From assembly GCA_031258205.1 (NCBI GenBank), contig JAIRNE010000089.1, positions 1 through 42,127 of the forward strand: a DNA stretch of 42,127 bases, in the 5' to 3' direction. Shown here one piece after another: positions 1 to 6,854 of this stretch (positions within the stretch are counted from its first letter, which is position 1; every line of letters begins with the position of its first letter). This stretch comes from Campylobacteraceae bacterium. Its GTDB lineage: Bacteria > Campylobacterota > Campylobacteria > Campylobacterales > Campylobacteraceae. A program made the position numbers and the translations under genes. The notes under the pieces were generated by a model. It did not search any database. It was not told the origin of the DNA and saw nothing but the letters and a program-made list of their open reading frames with translations.

Positions 1-1
1 C

Positions 2-679
2 AGCGGGTGGTATTTTCAGCAATTTCTCAAAATGGCGTATGCATACAAATGTCCGCATAAATATTATCTTATTTGGGATGCCGACACTATTTTGCTAAAT
101 AAAATCGCTTTTTGGGACAATGACAGGAAGCCTTTGTTTGCCATGAAAACAGAATTTCATATTCCCTACTTTAAAACAATTGATAAGTTATTTTGCAAAG
201 AAGTAACAAAATTGACAGATAAATCGTTCATCGCAGAACATATGCTAATAAACAAGGATTGCATGCTGGATATGTTGGCAAAAATTGAAAATAATAAAAT
301 GCTGAAAGGAGAAGCGTTTTATGAAAAAATCATGCATGCGATAGACAAAAACGATATACAAGCGTCCGGATTTAGCGAGTTTGAAACTTATGGGAATTAT
401 ATTTTAAAATATTATCCGCATTTATACGGTACAAGAACGCTGCGAACGTTTAGAGATGGAGCTAAGCTAATCAACAAAAAAGATATCAACGATGGAGTTT
501 TAAAGTGGATTTCAAGTGAATATGATACGGTGAGTTTTGAAAAACATTCGTATCATAAAACGTCAAAAAAATTTAAAAGTATTTTCAGATTTATCGTACG
601 GTATAGAATAATATCGTTTAGTGCATATCGGTATTGTTATAAGATATTTCACAAAATATTTAAAAGAGTAATAAAATAG
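2..679 (+). CDS. DUF6492-like protein, 5' end outside the window
   Basis: The reading frame is open from the first bases, before the ATG at 32: the residues ahead of it read SGWYFQQFLK, so the gene begins upstream of the window and that ATG is internal. The block YYLIWDADTILL followed by KPLFAMKTEFHIPYF resembles the DUF6492 family of glycosyltransferase-like proteins found in surface-polysaccharide loci (an aspartate-rich DAD motif after a W..QQ.LK block). The C-terminal third is basic and tyrosine-rich. This is host chromosome to the left of the prophage. The family assignment is by motif recognition only and the donor and acceptor cannot be inferred. Confidence 0.6.
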   Translation, partial: SGWYFQQFLKMAYAYKCPHKYYLIWDADTILLNKIAFWDNDRKPLFAMKTEFHIPYFKTIDKLFCKEVTKLTDKSFIAEHMLINKDCMLDMLAKIENNKMLKGEAFYEKIMHAIDKNDIQASGFSEFETYGNYILKYYPHLYGTRTLRTFRDGAKLINKKDINDGVLKWISSEYDTVSFEKHSYHKTSKKFKSIFRFIVRYRIISFSAYRYCYKIFHKIFKRVIK

Positions 680-872
680 CTTTTTTTATTAAAACGGTAA
701 AAATTACATACGTCAAAAAATTTATACATTTTATCTGAGGTTTGGCATTTTTGAATTTGATTAACATGGCAACGAATGTAGACATAACCGTTATTTTTAC
801 CCTCAAAAGATAAATTTTTACAGGTTTTTACGCGTTTTTATATGTTGTAGAAATAGTGTAAAAAAGCCCGTA
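680..872. other. Left chromosomal flank, non-coding, with diverged resemblance to the prophage right end
   Basis: I see no gene between the DUF6492-like gene and attL. The part from about 798 (TACCCTCAAAA, then AT-rich, ACGCGTTTTTATATG, then AAAGCCCGTATTTTGG) resembles in order the sequence just inside attR (about 41873-41961: TACCCTCTAAATTACCC, ATGCGTTTTCATATG, AAAGCCCTTGTTTTGG). The flank therefore looks like a degraded end of an earlier related element at the same tRNA, or host sequence that the phage once picked up. Confidence 0.5.
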
Positions 873-938
873 TTTTGGAGTGTTTAAGTTGTTTTACGTT
901 GTTATGGATTGTTATGTTCTGGCGGACAGAGAGGGATT
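873..938. other. attL: attL
   Basis: These 66 bases are identical to 41962-42027. The right-hand 20 bases (919-938) are a copy of the tRNA-Ser 3' end (TGGCGGACAGAGAGGGATT on this strand). After 938 the sequence leaves the tRNA, so this copy is the displaced 3' fragment. Confidence 0.93.
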
Positions 939-951
939 TATAATTATATTA

Positions 952-974
952 AAAAGCCCGAAAATAAGGCTTTT
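952..974 (-). terminator. Candidate terminator of the leftward operon
   Basis: AAAAGCC (952-958) pairs with GGCTTTT (968-974) around a 9-nt loop. On the minus strand the stem is followed by a T-rich run, and it lies about 40 bases beyond the stop of the AlpA-like gene. The A/T tracts on both sides would let it work in both directions, insulating the prophage end. Confidence 0.5.
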
Positions 975-991
975 GACTTTAAAAAAGGTCT

Positions 992-1020
992 GTATTATAC
1001 CCTCAAAAATACCCTTAAAA
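992..1020. repeat. Left copy of a 29-bp terminal repeat (possible integrase arm site)
   Basis: The sequence GTATTATACCCTC-N5-TACCCTTAAAA occurs here and at 41869-41897 in the same orientation with 27 of 29 bases identical. Each copy lies inside the element near its att core. Direct repeats near both cores are typical of arm-type binding sites for tyrosine integrases or excisionases; that role is inferred. Confidence 0.6.
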
Positions 1021-1239
1021 GTCAACAATACCACTTTCCCACTTCTTGCTAAATTCTATTATATCATCTTTTTTCCATACAACGTATTTATGTTTTTTAA
1101 TAGTGGGAGATGGAGCTTTGCCTGCACTAACCATCTCTCGCCAAGCTGTTGCGCTAAAATTGAATAGAAATGTTATGTCATCTATAGAGAGGTAAAATTT
1201 TTCAAGTATTGGATATTTTTCAGTTTGTGTTAGTTTCAT
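1015..1239 (-). CDS. AlpA-like DNA-binding protein, candidate excisionase
   Basis: This 74-residue protein has the AlpA/MerR-like winged-helix pattern: FLSIDDITFLFNFS (recognition of the first helix-turn-helix), WREMVSAGKAPSP, then KKHKYVVWKKDDIIEF, where a basic strand and W precede the last helix. Such proteins act as excisionases or integrase-gene activators in P4-like elements. It is the last gene of the leftward operon and sits directly inside attL, where an excisionase would be expected to act. Its ATG overlaps the stop of the upstream gene by four bases, indicating translational coupling. Excisionase is the preferred role, transcription factor the alternative. Confidence 0.72.
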   Translation of the reverse strand: MKLTQTEKYPILEKFYLSIDDITFLFNFSATAWREMVSAGKAPSPTIKKHKYVVWKKDDIIEFSKKWESGIVDF

Positions 1240-1565
1240 TTTTTATTTCCTCCTTCAATAATTATTTCAAATCTTTGTTTGATTTTGCTTTCGTAGTAGG
1301 CTTTTTTATCTCCGTTTTTTCCCCATCTTGAGCGGATTGTGCAAAACGGGATATGATAATTTCCTATAAACACTAATTGCAAGTGCTCGCCTTTGCCTAA
1401 CTCATATTTATCTTTAAAACCTTTTTTATCCAAAAAAGTTGTATCATAATCTTCTAAAGTTGGATTTAAATCTTTTGGCAAAAACAGTGTTCTTACCGCT
1501 ATCAAATCCGCCCGTGTTTGCCCGAAAAGCTTTAAATAATTGTGGCTGAATTTTATTGTGTTCAT
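1236..1565 (-). CDS. Hypothetical phage protein, 109 aa
   Basis: No family recognised. The protein is soluble and mixed alpha/beta in character, with aromatic strands (GKGEHLQLVFIGNYHIPFC, FEIIIEG) and a basic C-terminus (EGGNKK). A good ribosome site, GTACAAGGAG, precedes the ATG at 1565. The start overlaps the end of the methyltransferase fragment (ATGA arrangement) and the stop overlaps the AlpA-like start, so it is embedded in a tightly packed leftward operon. Confidence 0.7.
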   Translation of the reverse strand: MNTIKFSHNYLKLFGQTRADLIAVRTLFLPKDLNPTLEDYDTTFLDKKGFKDKYELGKGEHLQLVFIGNYHIPFCTIRSRWGKNGDKKAYYESKIKQRFEIIIEGGNKK

Positions 1566-1672
1566 AATAATACTCCTTGTACATTTTGTATTCGGTTTTG
1601 TGCTATCTCACAATACTCTTTGATTTCAGAGCCGATATAGTTACGTGAGTGTTTTATGCACTCCAAACGCTC
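1562..1672 (-). pseudogene. C-terminal fragment of a DNA methyltransferase
   Basis: Thirty-six codons read ERLECIKHSRNYIGSEIKEY followed by CEIAQNRI and a short tail, ending at TGA 1562-1564. RNYIGSEIxxEYCEIAxxRI is the conserved closing helix-strand segment of phage N4/N6 DNA methyltransferases (motif X/I region of permuted beta-class enzymes). The frame is closed by TAG at 1673-1675, so everything upstream has been lost. The fragment overlaps the 57-residue frame at 1641-1814 in another phase. It is a deletion relic. Confidence 0.7.
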
Positions 1673-1814
1673 CTATTTTGGTACTCCTAAGCTTATCCAC
1701 GACAATCCATTCACTGCCGTTTTTGTAGGCTATAAGTCCGCCTTTTAATACTGTAAACACACTGCGGCTGTAGTCGGCTTTGTATCCGACAAGCATTTTT
1801 GTGTAAGTGGTCAT
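1641..1814 (-). CDS. Small hypothetical protein, 57 aa, fused to methyltransferase relic sequence
   Basis: The protein begins MTTYTKMLVGYKADYSRSVF and contains GGLIAYKNGSEWIVVDKL. Its ATG (1812-1814) overlaps the stop of the ClpP-like gene (ATGA), which supports real translation. Roughly the last 14 residues are encoded by sequence whose other frame is the methyltransferase tail, so the natural C-terminus was probably replaced by the deletion. Function unknown. Confidence 0.5.
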   Translation of the reverse strand: MTTYTKMLVGYKADYSRSVFTVLKGGLIAYKNGSEWIVVDKLRSTKIGAFGVHKTLT

Positions 1815-2314
1815 TTGATAACTCCTTGAATTTCGTCGATAATGCTGTAAGCTAATGCTTCTTCGGCAGTCATGTAAAAATCTTTTTCAGTGTCTTTTTT
1901 TATTTTTTCAAGTGGCTGCTTTGTAAGTTGAGACAATAATTTGTTACAAATATCTTGAGACATTTGTAATTCTTCCATTTTTTCTTGTAACTCGATTGAG
2001 TTATAGCCACCATATAATGATTTCCAAGCCTGATGTATCATAATCCTCGAGTGCTTTGTTGCTATCCTTTTATGTCCTGCTGCCAAAATCGTAGCCGCCG
2101 CAGAATAAGCAATGCCCGTACAAAAAGTTGTTATCTTTGTTATGTCGGGATTTACCGATAAAATCAGGTCTGTGATAGCTGCCATACTACCGACTTTACC
2201 GCCTCCACTATTGATATATAATGTGATATTTCTTTCTCTTGCCTCAATACCTTTTATCAACTCTGATATAACCGTTTGGGCTTTTCCAATTGTTCCGAAA
2301 AGATAGATATTCAT
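1811..2314 (-). CDS. ClpP-family serine protease (S14)
   Basis: This 167-residue protein has the complete ClpP fold markers: YINSGGG near residues 34-39 (oxyanion region), the nucleophile Ser71 in GIAYSAAATILAAG, His94 in RIMIHQAW, and an acidic residue in the KKDTEKDFYMTAEEAL block (Asp141), which precedes AYSIIDEI. It is slightly shorter than housekeeping ClpP. Phages use such proteins for head maturation, but here the capsid gene already carries its own fused prohead protease, and this gene lies in the leftward accessory operon. A regulatory or accessory proteolysis role is therefore more likely. It lies 2 nt after the 88-aa gene. Confidence 0.85.
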   Translation of the reverse strand: MNIYLFGTIGKAQTVISELIKGIEARERNITLYINSGGGKVGSMAAITDLILSVNPDITKITTFCTGIAYSAAATILAAGHKRIATKHSRIMIHQAWKSLYGGYNSIELQEKMEELQMSQDICNKLLSQLTKQPLEKIKKDTEKDFYMTAEEALAYSIIDEIQGVIK

Positions 2315-2316
2315 TT

Positions 2317-2583
2317 TTACGCCGCCTGTTTGATAGCGTATTCAACCGCTTCAATCTCTTGCGCGGTGAAGTTGTTATCTTTGTAGATTTGCTCTAATGG
2401 CATATCGCCTACGAATACGCTTTTGTGGTTTGGTAAGCCTATACGGATTAAGCCTTTATCGTAAACTCCTATACCCCATAATGCTACGTAACGGAGGTTA
2501 CCCTCGCCTTCGTAAAGATGTTTGAAGTTACCAAATACGGTAGCGTAACGGCGGGTTGAGGGTTTAACTTTGCTCTTTTTCAT
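2317..2583 (-). CDS. Hypothetical protein, 88 aa, first gene of the leftward operon
   Basis: No family recognised. The N-terminus is basic (KKSKVKPSTRRY), the middle is beta-rich with many aromatics (YVALWGIGVYDKGLIRIGLP), and the C-terminus is a predicted helix (FTAQEIEAVEYAIKQAA). The ribosome site AAAGGAT lies upstream of ATG 2583. It starts just downstream of the AGTAC operator dyad at 2618-2632, so this operon is probably repressor-controlled. Close spacing to clpP suggests functional linkage, for example as a substrate or adaptor, but that is speculation. Confidence 0.65.
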   Translation of the reverse strand: MKKSKVKPSTRRYATVFGNFKHLYEGEGNLRYVALWGIGVYDKGLIRIGLPNHKSVFVGDMPLEQIYKDNNFTAQEIEAVEYAIKQAA

Positions 2584-2617
2584 TTTGAAATCCTTTGAAA
2601 GGTTTTGATGGTGAAAG

Positions 2618-2691
2618 AGTACTATATGTACTATTAAAAAGTACTTAAATTAATAATTAAAGAGTACATATTGTATTTTTTATGCTATAAT
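2618..2691. promoter_or_regulatory. Divergent promoter region with two AGTAC-N5-GTAYT operators
   Basis: Site 1 is AGTAC-TATAT-GTACT (2618-2632), a perfect dyad overlapping a TATAGT -10 candidate for the leftward operon. Site 2 is AGTAC-ATATT-GTATT (2663-2677), at the -35 position of the rightward promoter, whose -10 is TATAAT (2686-2691). The same dyad recurs at 10726-10740 and 10763-10777 beside the repressor gene. This is consistent with control of both operons by a prophage repressor; binding is inferred. Confidence 0.65.
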
Positions 2692-2746
2692 GGTGGGAGA
2701 GTTTAGAAAAGTTTAGATTGAAAATTAAGGGCAGGAGATATACAAT

Positions 2747-4606
2747 ATGTTATTAAAATCTACATTTAGGCATAGTGACATGAAAGTTAAACTAAGCAAA
2801 GCCGCTAAAATGTTTTTTGGAAATTCATCTTTAGAGATGGTGTATTTTGAAGCTATTGCTAATGCGCTTGATGCTGGAGCTGATGAGATTAAAATCGTAA
2901 TTCATATGGAAGATTATGCAAAGCCCGCAACATTATCTATAAGTATAGAAGATAACGGCATTGGCTTTACTGATGAAAAATTTGACAAGTTTGACAAGCT
3001 GTTTGATACAGATGAAGCATCCCATAAAGGCATTGGGAGATTGGCGTATTTGTGTTATTTCAATAAGATATTGATTGAAAGTAACTATAATAAATATTAT
3101 CGTAGAACATTTGAATTTTCGGATAATTTTGACGGTGAATCAAATATAACCAATGTAGAAGAGAGCAAATCAGGCACAAAGCTATTTATGTCCGAATATG
3201 CTTTGGCAAAATTAGGCAAATATGGATTTGTTCAGCCCAGACTTCTAAAGGAAAAAATAATAGATAAGTTTTATTCAAGATTGTATAAATTCAAGCAAAC
3301 GGGGCAACATATAACCATATCTATATCAACTACTATAGATAACAAGTCTGCAACAGAGATTTTGTCTACCGATGAAATATCCGAGTTGGAACCAGCAGAG
3401 ATTCATTACCCTTTTGATTTATCTGAAGCAGAGTTTTATTATAAGATAGATGAAGCGCCTATGGAAAAGGGTAAAACAATTACTGCCATATCTATTGATA
3501 ATAGGACATATTCCGTTGATATTATTGCGGAAGAGAATTTACCTACGGGATATAATATGGTATTTTTGCTATTTTCAGATAGTTTTGATGGGTATGTAGA
3601 TGCAGCGAGAGAAACTCCATTATTCCCCAACATAGAATCAATCAAAAAAATATTTAGGAAAAATATCGCTTATATCATAAGTGAAAAATTACCACAAGTA
3701 CAAGAACGCAATATAGAAATAAAAGAGTATCTTATTGACCGTTTTCCACACCTTAATGATTATTTTGATGACGAAAGTATTGGTTATGCTTCACAAGATA
3801 ATATTCTTGAAAAAGCACAAGAGAAGTTTTTCAAAGCTCAAAAGGAGATACTTACTGCTGAACAATTAGATGATGAGCAATATAGTGAGTCATTAGAACT
3901 ATCGTCAAGAGCATTAACCGAGTATATTCTTTTTAGGCAAATTATTATTAATAAATTAAAAGCTATAGATAAAAAAGATCCAGAATCTTGTATCCATAAT
4001 TTAATAATACCTAAAAAAAGACGTCTTAGTAAAGATGATTTGGAAAATGACTTATATAATAATGGCGTCTGGGTTCTTGATGATAAATATATGACTTATA
4101 ACACAGCATTGAGCGATGAAGAGATGTCTGAAGTTGTCAATGTGATTACAGATGGAGAAACTACGGAAGGCGGCAAGGGCAGACCTGATATTTCATTAAT
4201 ATTTTCCGAAGATCCTCGGCAAGAAGATAAAAAAGTTGATGTTGTAATTGTTGAGTTTAAAAAGAAAGGTCTTTCGGCAGAGGAAAACTCAATTGTTGAA
4301 GTTCAATTGAAAAATAGAGCAAGAAAGCTAATGAAGTATTATGGAAATAGAATTCAACGAATGTGGTTTTATGGCATCGTGGAAATAAGTGAAGATTATA
4401 AATATCATTTATTTGATGAAAACTACAATGAGCTATATTCTAATGGTAAATTATTTTATAAATTTACTGAAGTTACATTGGAGATAAGCCCTTTAGTAAA
4501 AGTTCCTATGGGCATATTTATTATGGACATAGATGCGGTTGTAAAAGATGCCGATGCTCGTAACTCTACTTTTTTAAATATCATCAAAAGTAAGTTTAAA
4601 GCTTGA
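2747..4606 (+). CDS. GHKL ATPase fused to a PD-(D/E)XK nuclease-like domain; candidate defence effector
   Basis: This 619-residue protein begins with a GHKL (Hsp90/MutL/MORC-type) ATPase: N-box EAIANALDAGAD (E35, N39), G1 DNGIGF (69-74), G2 HKGIGR (93-98). Residues of about 215-345 may form a transducer-like domain, followed by a charged helical segment (350-410). The C-terminal part has the order GRPDISLIF (D481), VVIVEFKKK (E503, K505) and EVQLKNRA (Q520), which fits the D-ExK-Q core of restriction-endonuclease-fold nucleases. GHKL plus nuclease fusions are known from MORC-like and other phage-defence contexts, but I cannot match this protein to a named system. The ribosome site GCAGGAGA precedes the ATG. 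It heads a two-gene operon, is more AT-rich than the structural genes, and neighbours TA and R-M genes. Confidence 0.75.
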   Translation: MLLKSTFRHSDMKVKLSKAAKMFFGNSSLEMVYFEAIANALDAGADEIKIVIHMEDYAKPATLSISIEDNGIGFTDEKFDKFDKLFDTDEASHKGIGRLAYLCYFNKILIESNYNKYYRRTFEFSDNFDGESNITNVEESKSGTKLFMSEYALAKLGKYGFVQPRLLKEKIIDKFYSRLYKFKQTGQHITISISTTIDNKSATEILSTDEISELEPAEIHYPFDLSEAEFYYKIDEAPMEKGKTITAISIDNRTYSVDIIAEENLPTGYNMVFLLFSDSFDGYVDAARETPLFPNIESIKKIFRKNIAYIISEKLPQVQERNIEIKEYLIDRFPHLNDYFDDESIGYASQDNILEKAQEKFFKAQKEILTAEQLDDEQYSESLELSSRALTEYILFRQIIINKLKAIDKKDPESCIHNLIIPKKRRLSKDDLENDLYNNGVWVLDDKYMTYNTALSDEEMSEVVNVITDGETTEGGKGRPDISLIFSEDPRQEDKKVDVVIVEFKKKGLSAEENSIVEVQLKNRARKLMKYYGNRIQRMWFYGIVEISEDYKYHLFDENYNELYSNGKLFYKFTEVTLEISPLVKVPMGIFIMDIDAVVKDADARNSTFLNIIKSKFKA

Positions 4607-4638
4607 ATATAATAATATTATAGAACAAAAGGATTATT

Positions 4639-5028
4639 ATGGAACAAATTCAATTTACTACCCATGCACAATATGATGATTTTAAAGGATTGGTTTCTAT
4701 TGATGGAGCTGATGTCGGCAATAAAGATATACATGATATCTTGAGAGAGCTAAAAATAGATATGAAAAAATATTGCTTAGTTGGCATAGAAATATATAAA
4801 GAGCATTATGACTTTGTGTCTTTATATGTTTTGGATATGGCTGGAATAGATACCGCAAGAGAGTATATTCAATCAATAAAAGATGATGAACCGATTAAAG
4901 TATTCAGAGTTAATACGAAGCTGACATTGGAACAATTCATAAAAAGGACAAAAAGATTTTCTATGATATTGGAACCACGAGGATTAAATATAATTAATAG
5001 AGAGATGATAGTAGAAGATATAAATTAA
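4639..5028 (+). CDS. Unknown partner protein of the GHKL-nuclease, 129 aa
   Basis: No family recognised. The protein appears alpha/beta: EQIQFTTHAQYDDFKG at the N-terminus, KKYCLVGIEIYKEH and FVSLYVLDMAG as hydrophobic strands, and TLEQFIKRTKRFSMILEP near the end. It lies 32 nt downstream of the GHKL-nuclease gene on the same strand with its own AAAGGAT ribosome site, so the two are very likely co-transcribed. In two-gene defence operons such a small protein often acts as sensor or regulator; that is inference here. Confidence 0.6.
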   Translation: MEQIQFTTHAQYDDFKGLVSIDGADVGNKDIHDILRELKIDMKKYCLVGIEIYKEHYDFVSLYVLDMAGIDTAREYIQSIKDDEPIKVFRVNTKLTLEQFIKRTKRFSMILEPRGLNIINREMIVEDIN

Positions 5029-5038
5029 TACCTGTTTT

Positions 5039-5185
5039 TCATTCTGCATAGTAATAAGTATTCGTTGTTTTACTGAAAGAAATATTATTTGCGATGAATG
5101 ATGATCTTCTTAATGTCCCTTCTAATATAATATGCTTAATTTCTGTATGCGGCAGTTTTTCATCAAAATGGCTATCTTTGCTCAT
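5039..5185 (-). CDS. Possible small protein, 48 aa
   Basis: The frame MSKDSHFDEKLPHTEIKHII and onwards to a TGA at 5039-5041 lies 35 nt after the RelE stop in the same direction, with a weak GAGAAG ribosome site. No family is recognised and it could be a degraded remnant. It is preceded by one of three copies of the short motif TTCTCAAAAATTCRCT found around this TA and R-M cluster. Confidence 0.3.
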   Translation of the reverse strand: MSKDSHFDEKLPHTEIKHIILEGTLRRSSFIANNISFSKTTNTYYYAE

Positions 5186-5220
5186 TTATACTTCTCAAAA
5201 ATTCACTCTAAATATAATCT

Positions 5221-5484
5221 TCACCCGTTTCTATAAACTTCACTTCTATGCCCGATTTTTAAGATAAGGATTATAAGTTTATCGTCTTGTATATCGCAGA
5301 TAAGACGATAGTCTCCGACTCTATACCGCCACAAATCGTTCAAATTGCCAACAAGAGACTTCCCTCTGCTTCTTGGATTTTCAAGGCTCTCAAGCTCGTC
5401 TGTAAATTTTTTAATCTTCTTTTGAATGCTAAAATCAAGCTTTTCAAATTGCTTTTGGGCTCTTGCTTGGTATGCGATTTTCAT
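5221..5484 (-). CDS. RelE/ParE-superfamily toxin
   Basis: The 87-residue protein has the standard RelE/StbE pattern: YQARAQKQFEKLD at the N-terminus, KIKKFTDELESLENPR, KSLVGNLNDLWRYRVGDYRLIC, then IILILKIGHRSEVYR. The WRYRVGDYRL strand and the final GHRxEVY carry the conserved basic residues used for ribosome-dependent mRNA cleavage. Its ATG overlaps the antitoxin stop (ATGA), the usual antitoxin-first arrangement. It is likely a stabilisation or phage-response module of the prophage. Confidence 0.9.
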   Translation of the reverse strand: MKIAYQARAQKQFEKLDFSIQKKIKKFTDELESLENPRSRGKSLVGNLNDLWRYRVGDYRLICDIQDDKLIILILKIGHRSEVYRNG

Positions 5485-5705
5485 TCCAAACCTAATTTTT
5501 TATACAGGTCGTGTGCAGATATCGCTCTTTCGCCGCTTTTTTGAAACTCTCTTAACGCTTTAATGCCGTCGTAATAATCTTCCAAATCTTCCAAATGCGT
5601 CATCAAAGCTTCTCTTATTATTTGAGAATTGGAAACTTTAGCCTTTTTGCTTACGATAGACAGTCTATGCTCTAACTCTTCGGGTATTCTAACGGATAAA
5701 GTCAT
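5481..5705 (-). CDS. Ribbon-helix-helix antitoxin (RelB-like)
   Basis: The start is set at ATG 5705 because AAAGGAG lies seven bases upstream and the protein then begins MTLSVRIPEELEHRLSIV, the canonical RHH beta-strand and helix; a longer upstream frame has no ribosome site and runs through the operator. Residues 1-45 form the DNA-binding RHH domain, and the C-terminal YYDGIKALREFQKSGERAIS segment should wrap the RelE toxin. It is co-transcribed with relE and probably autoregulated through the direct repeats just upstream. Its first 132 coding bases are duplicated at 8729-8860. Confidence 0.9.
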   Translation of the reverse strand: MTLSVRIPEELEHRLSIVSKKAKVSNSQIIREALMTHLEDLEDYYDGIKALREFQKSGERAISAHDLYKKLGLE

Positions 5706-5761
5706 GTTAACTCCTTTGTATGACAATGTATGACGGATTATAACATAATTTTTATGATTTG
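5574..5761. repeat. 188-bp direct repeat, copy 1 (antitoxin 5' part and promoter)
   Basis: Identical to 8729-8916 except for one base (C5643 versus T8798). It covers the first 44 codons of the antitoxin, the ribosome site, the TGTATGAC repeats and the promoter. Weaker similarity continues beyond it (5771-5815 versus 8960-9010, including TTCTCAAAAATTCRCT). Confidence 0.95.
5717..5742 (-). promoter_or_regulatory. TA promoter and RHH operator repeats
   Basis: Two direct copies of TGTATGAC (5717-5724 and 5727-5734), spaced by 2 nt, lie between the antitoxin start and a minus-strand TATAAT (5737-5742). Short iterons at the -10/start region are the usual operator for RHH antitoxins. Confidence 0.6.
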
Positions 5762-5804
5762 CCCTCAATCACATATTTTTCTCAAAAATTCACTTTTGAC
5801 ATAA

Positions 5805-5924
5805 TTATTTCTTTCTCCAATCCCATGGAGGAATTGGATTTTTATCTTGCCAAAGCTATCGCTTGGCTTCTTTTGTTTTTTCTTCATATTCGGCATAGTC
5901 TTTGTCATATTGAATATATGCCCA
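5805..5924 (-). pseudogene. Remnant gene tail with an internal stop
   Basis: In one minus frame this stretch reads YIQYDKDYAEYEEKTKEAKR, an in-frame TAG, then LWQDKNPIPPWDWRKK and TAA. The composition (charged helix followed by IPPWDWRKK) looks like a true protein C-terminus interrupted by a nonsense change. It lies directly after the specificity-subunit stop. The family is unknown and the reading is tentative. Confidence 0.35.
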
Positions 5925-5927
5925 TTA

Positions 5928-6854
5928 TTAGATTTTGTCTGTATACGGTAGTTGTTTTATATAATCTTCCATAAATTGCCAATCTGGGTTACCATCAATA
6001 GCTGATGGTAATTTGATCATCATTTTTTTACAATTGTTTAATCTAATTTGCCTACCATAGTTCCATCGATAATTTTCTTTATTAATGATTGTTGACAAAA
6101 ATAACCCAATATACTTATTTAAAATATTATTATTTGACAAAATAGTAACATCTGAAGTTGCACAAAAACCTCTGTTTTGATAAAAAGTTGTACATCCAAT
6201 TTTACCTATTGTAATAGAATTTTTATTAAAATCTGGAGCTAAATCTATGCATTTTGATATACCATTATTAGTATTTGTAGCAGAAACATAATGCACGCTA
6301 CCGTTATTATATTCATCTGAATAATAGAATTTACCAGGATTTATTTCAAATAAATCACTCAATTTAAAATATTTCCAGTTTTCTATACTAATATCCATTT
6401 TTTTTACTTTTACTGCAGAAGTTATTAATGACGAATATTCTTTTAGATCTATTTTGTAAATCCATTCCGGTATTTTATCTGGCAATTCTATATTTCCCAA
6501 TGTTCTGTTGGCTTGTCTTCCATAATTGTATCTGTATTTATTATGGCTAATGACACAACAATAATATAATTTTTCTAATAATGTCATTCTTTTTTTAGGA
6601 ATAAGAATAGCGACATGAAATGACACATAAAAATCTTTATTTTGAACAAAGGCCGACAACACACTTCCACCTAAAGCAATAGTTATACATCCAGCGCTAT
6701 AGGGAGCAAAATCATTTATAGCATCAACACAATCAGAAACGCCATTGTTTTCTCCTGTTCTGGAAACAAAATTTACTGAAGGATTAAGCTTGGTTGTGTT
6801 TATCAATTCTAAAGGTTTGGGTTTTATGATTGAAAATAGTTCTTTAATCTTCAT
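5928..6854 (-). CDS. Specificity (S/B) subunit of a BcgI-like type IIB R-M system
   Basis: The 308-residue protein has two homologous target-recognition halves. Each contains a block of the type SxGxITIxxxG...FVQNKDFYVS or FYQNRGFCATSDVTIL followed by a YNYGRQ or WNYGRQ motif and a closing LPxxI segment (about 60-125 and 195-290). The second half begins WKYFKLSDLFEI, typical of type I/IIB specificity subunits. Its length matches the roughly 340-residue BcgI B subunit. The start is ATG 6854, overlapping the end of the methyltransferase-nuclease gene; an in-frame TTG lies two codons earlier. It confers DNA target recognition on the complex. Confidence 0.82.
   Translation of the reverse strand: MKIKELFSIIKPKPLELINTTKLNPSVNFVSRTGENNGVSDCVDAINDFAPYSAGCITIALGGSVLSAFVQNKDFYVSFHVAILIPKKRMTLLEKLYYCCVISHNKYRYNYGRQANRTLGNIELPDKIPEWIYKIDLKEYSSLITSAVKVKKMDISIENWKYFKLSDLFEINPGKFYYSDEYNNGSVHYVSATNTNNGISKCIDLAPDFNKNSITIGKIGCTTFYQNRGFCATSDVTILSNNNILNKYIGLFLSTIINKENYRWNYGRQIRLNNCKKMMIKLPSAIDGNPDWQFMEDYIKQLPYTDKI

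Noticed and set aside
880-1167. Plus-strand open frame of 95 codons across attL
   Set aside because: It runs through the tRNA-derived att core and antisense to the AlpA-like gene; composition is low-complexity and there is no ribosome site.
5759-5974. Plus-strand 71-codon frame beside the R-M genes
   Set aside because: Overlaps the specificity-gene end and a minus-strand remnant; no ribosome site.
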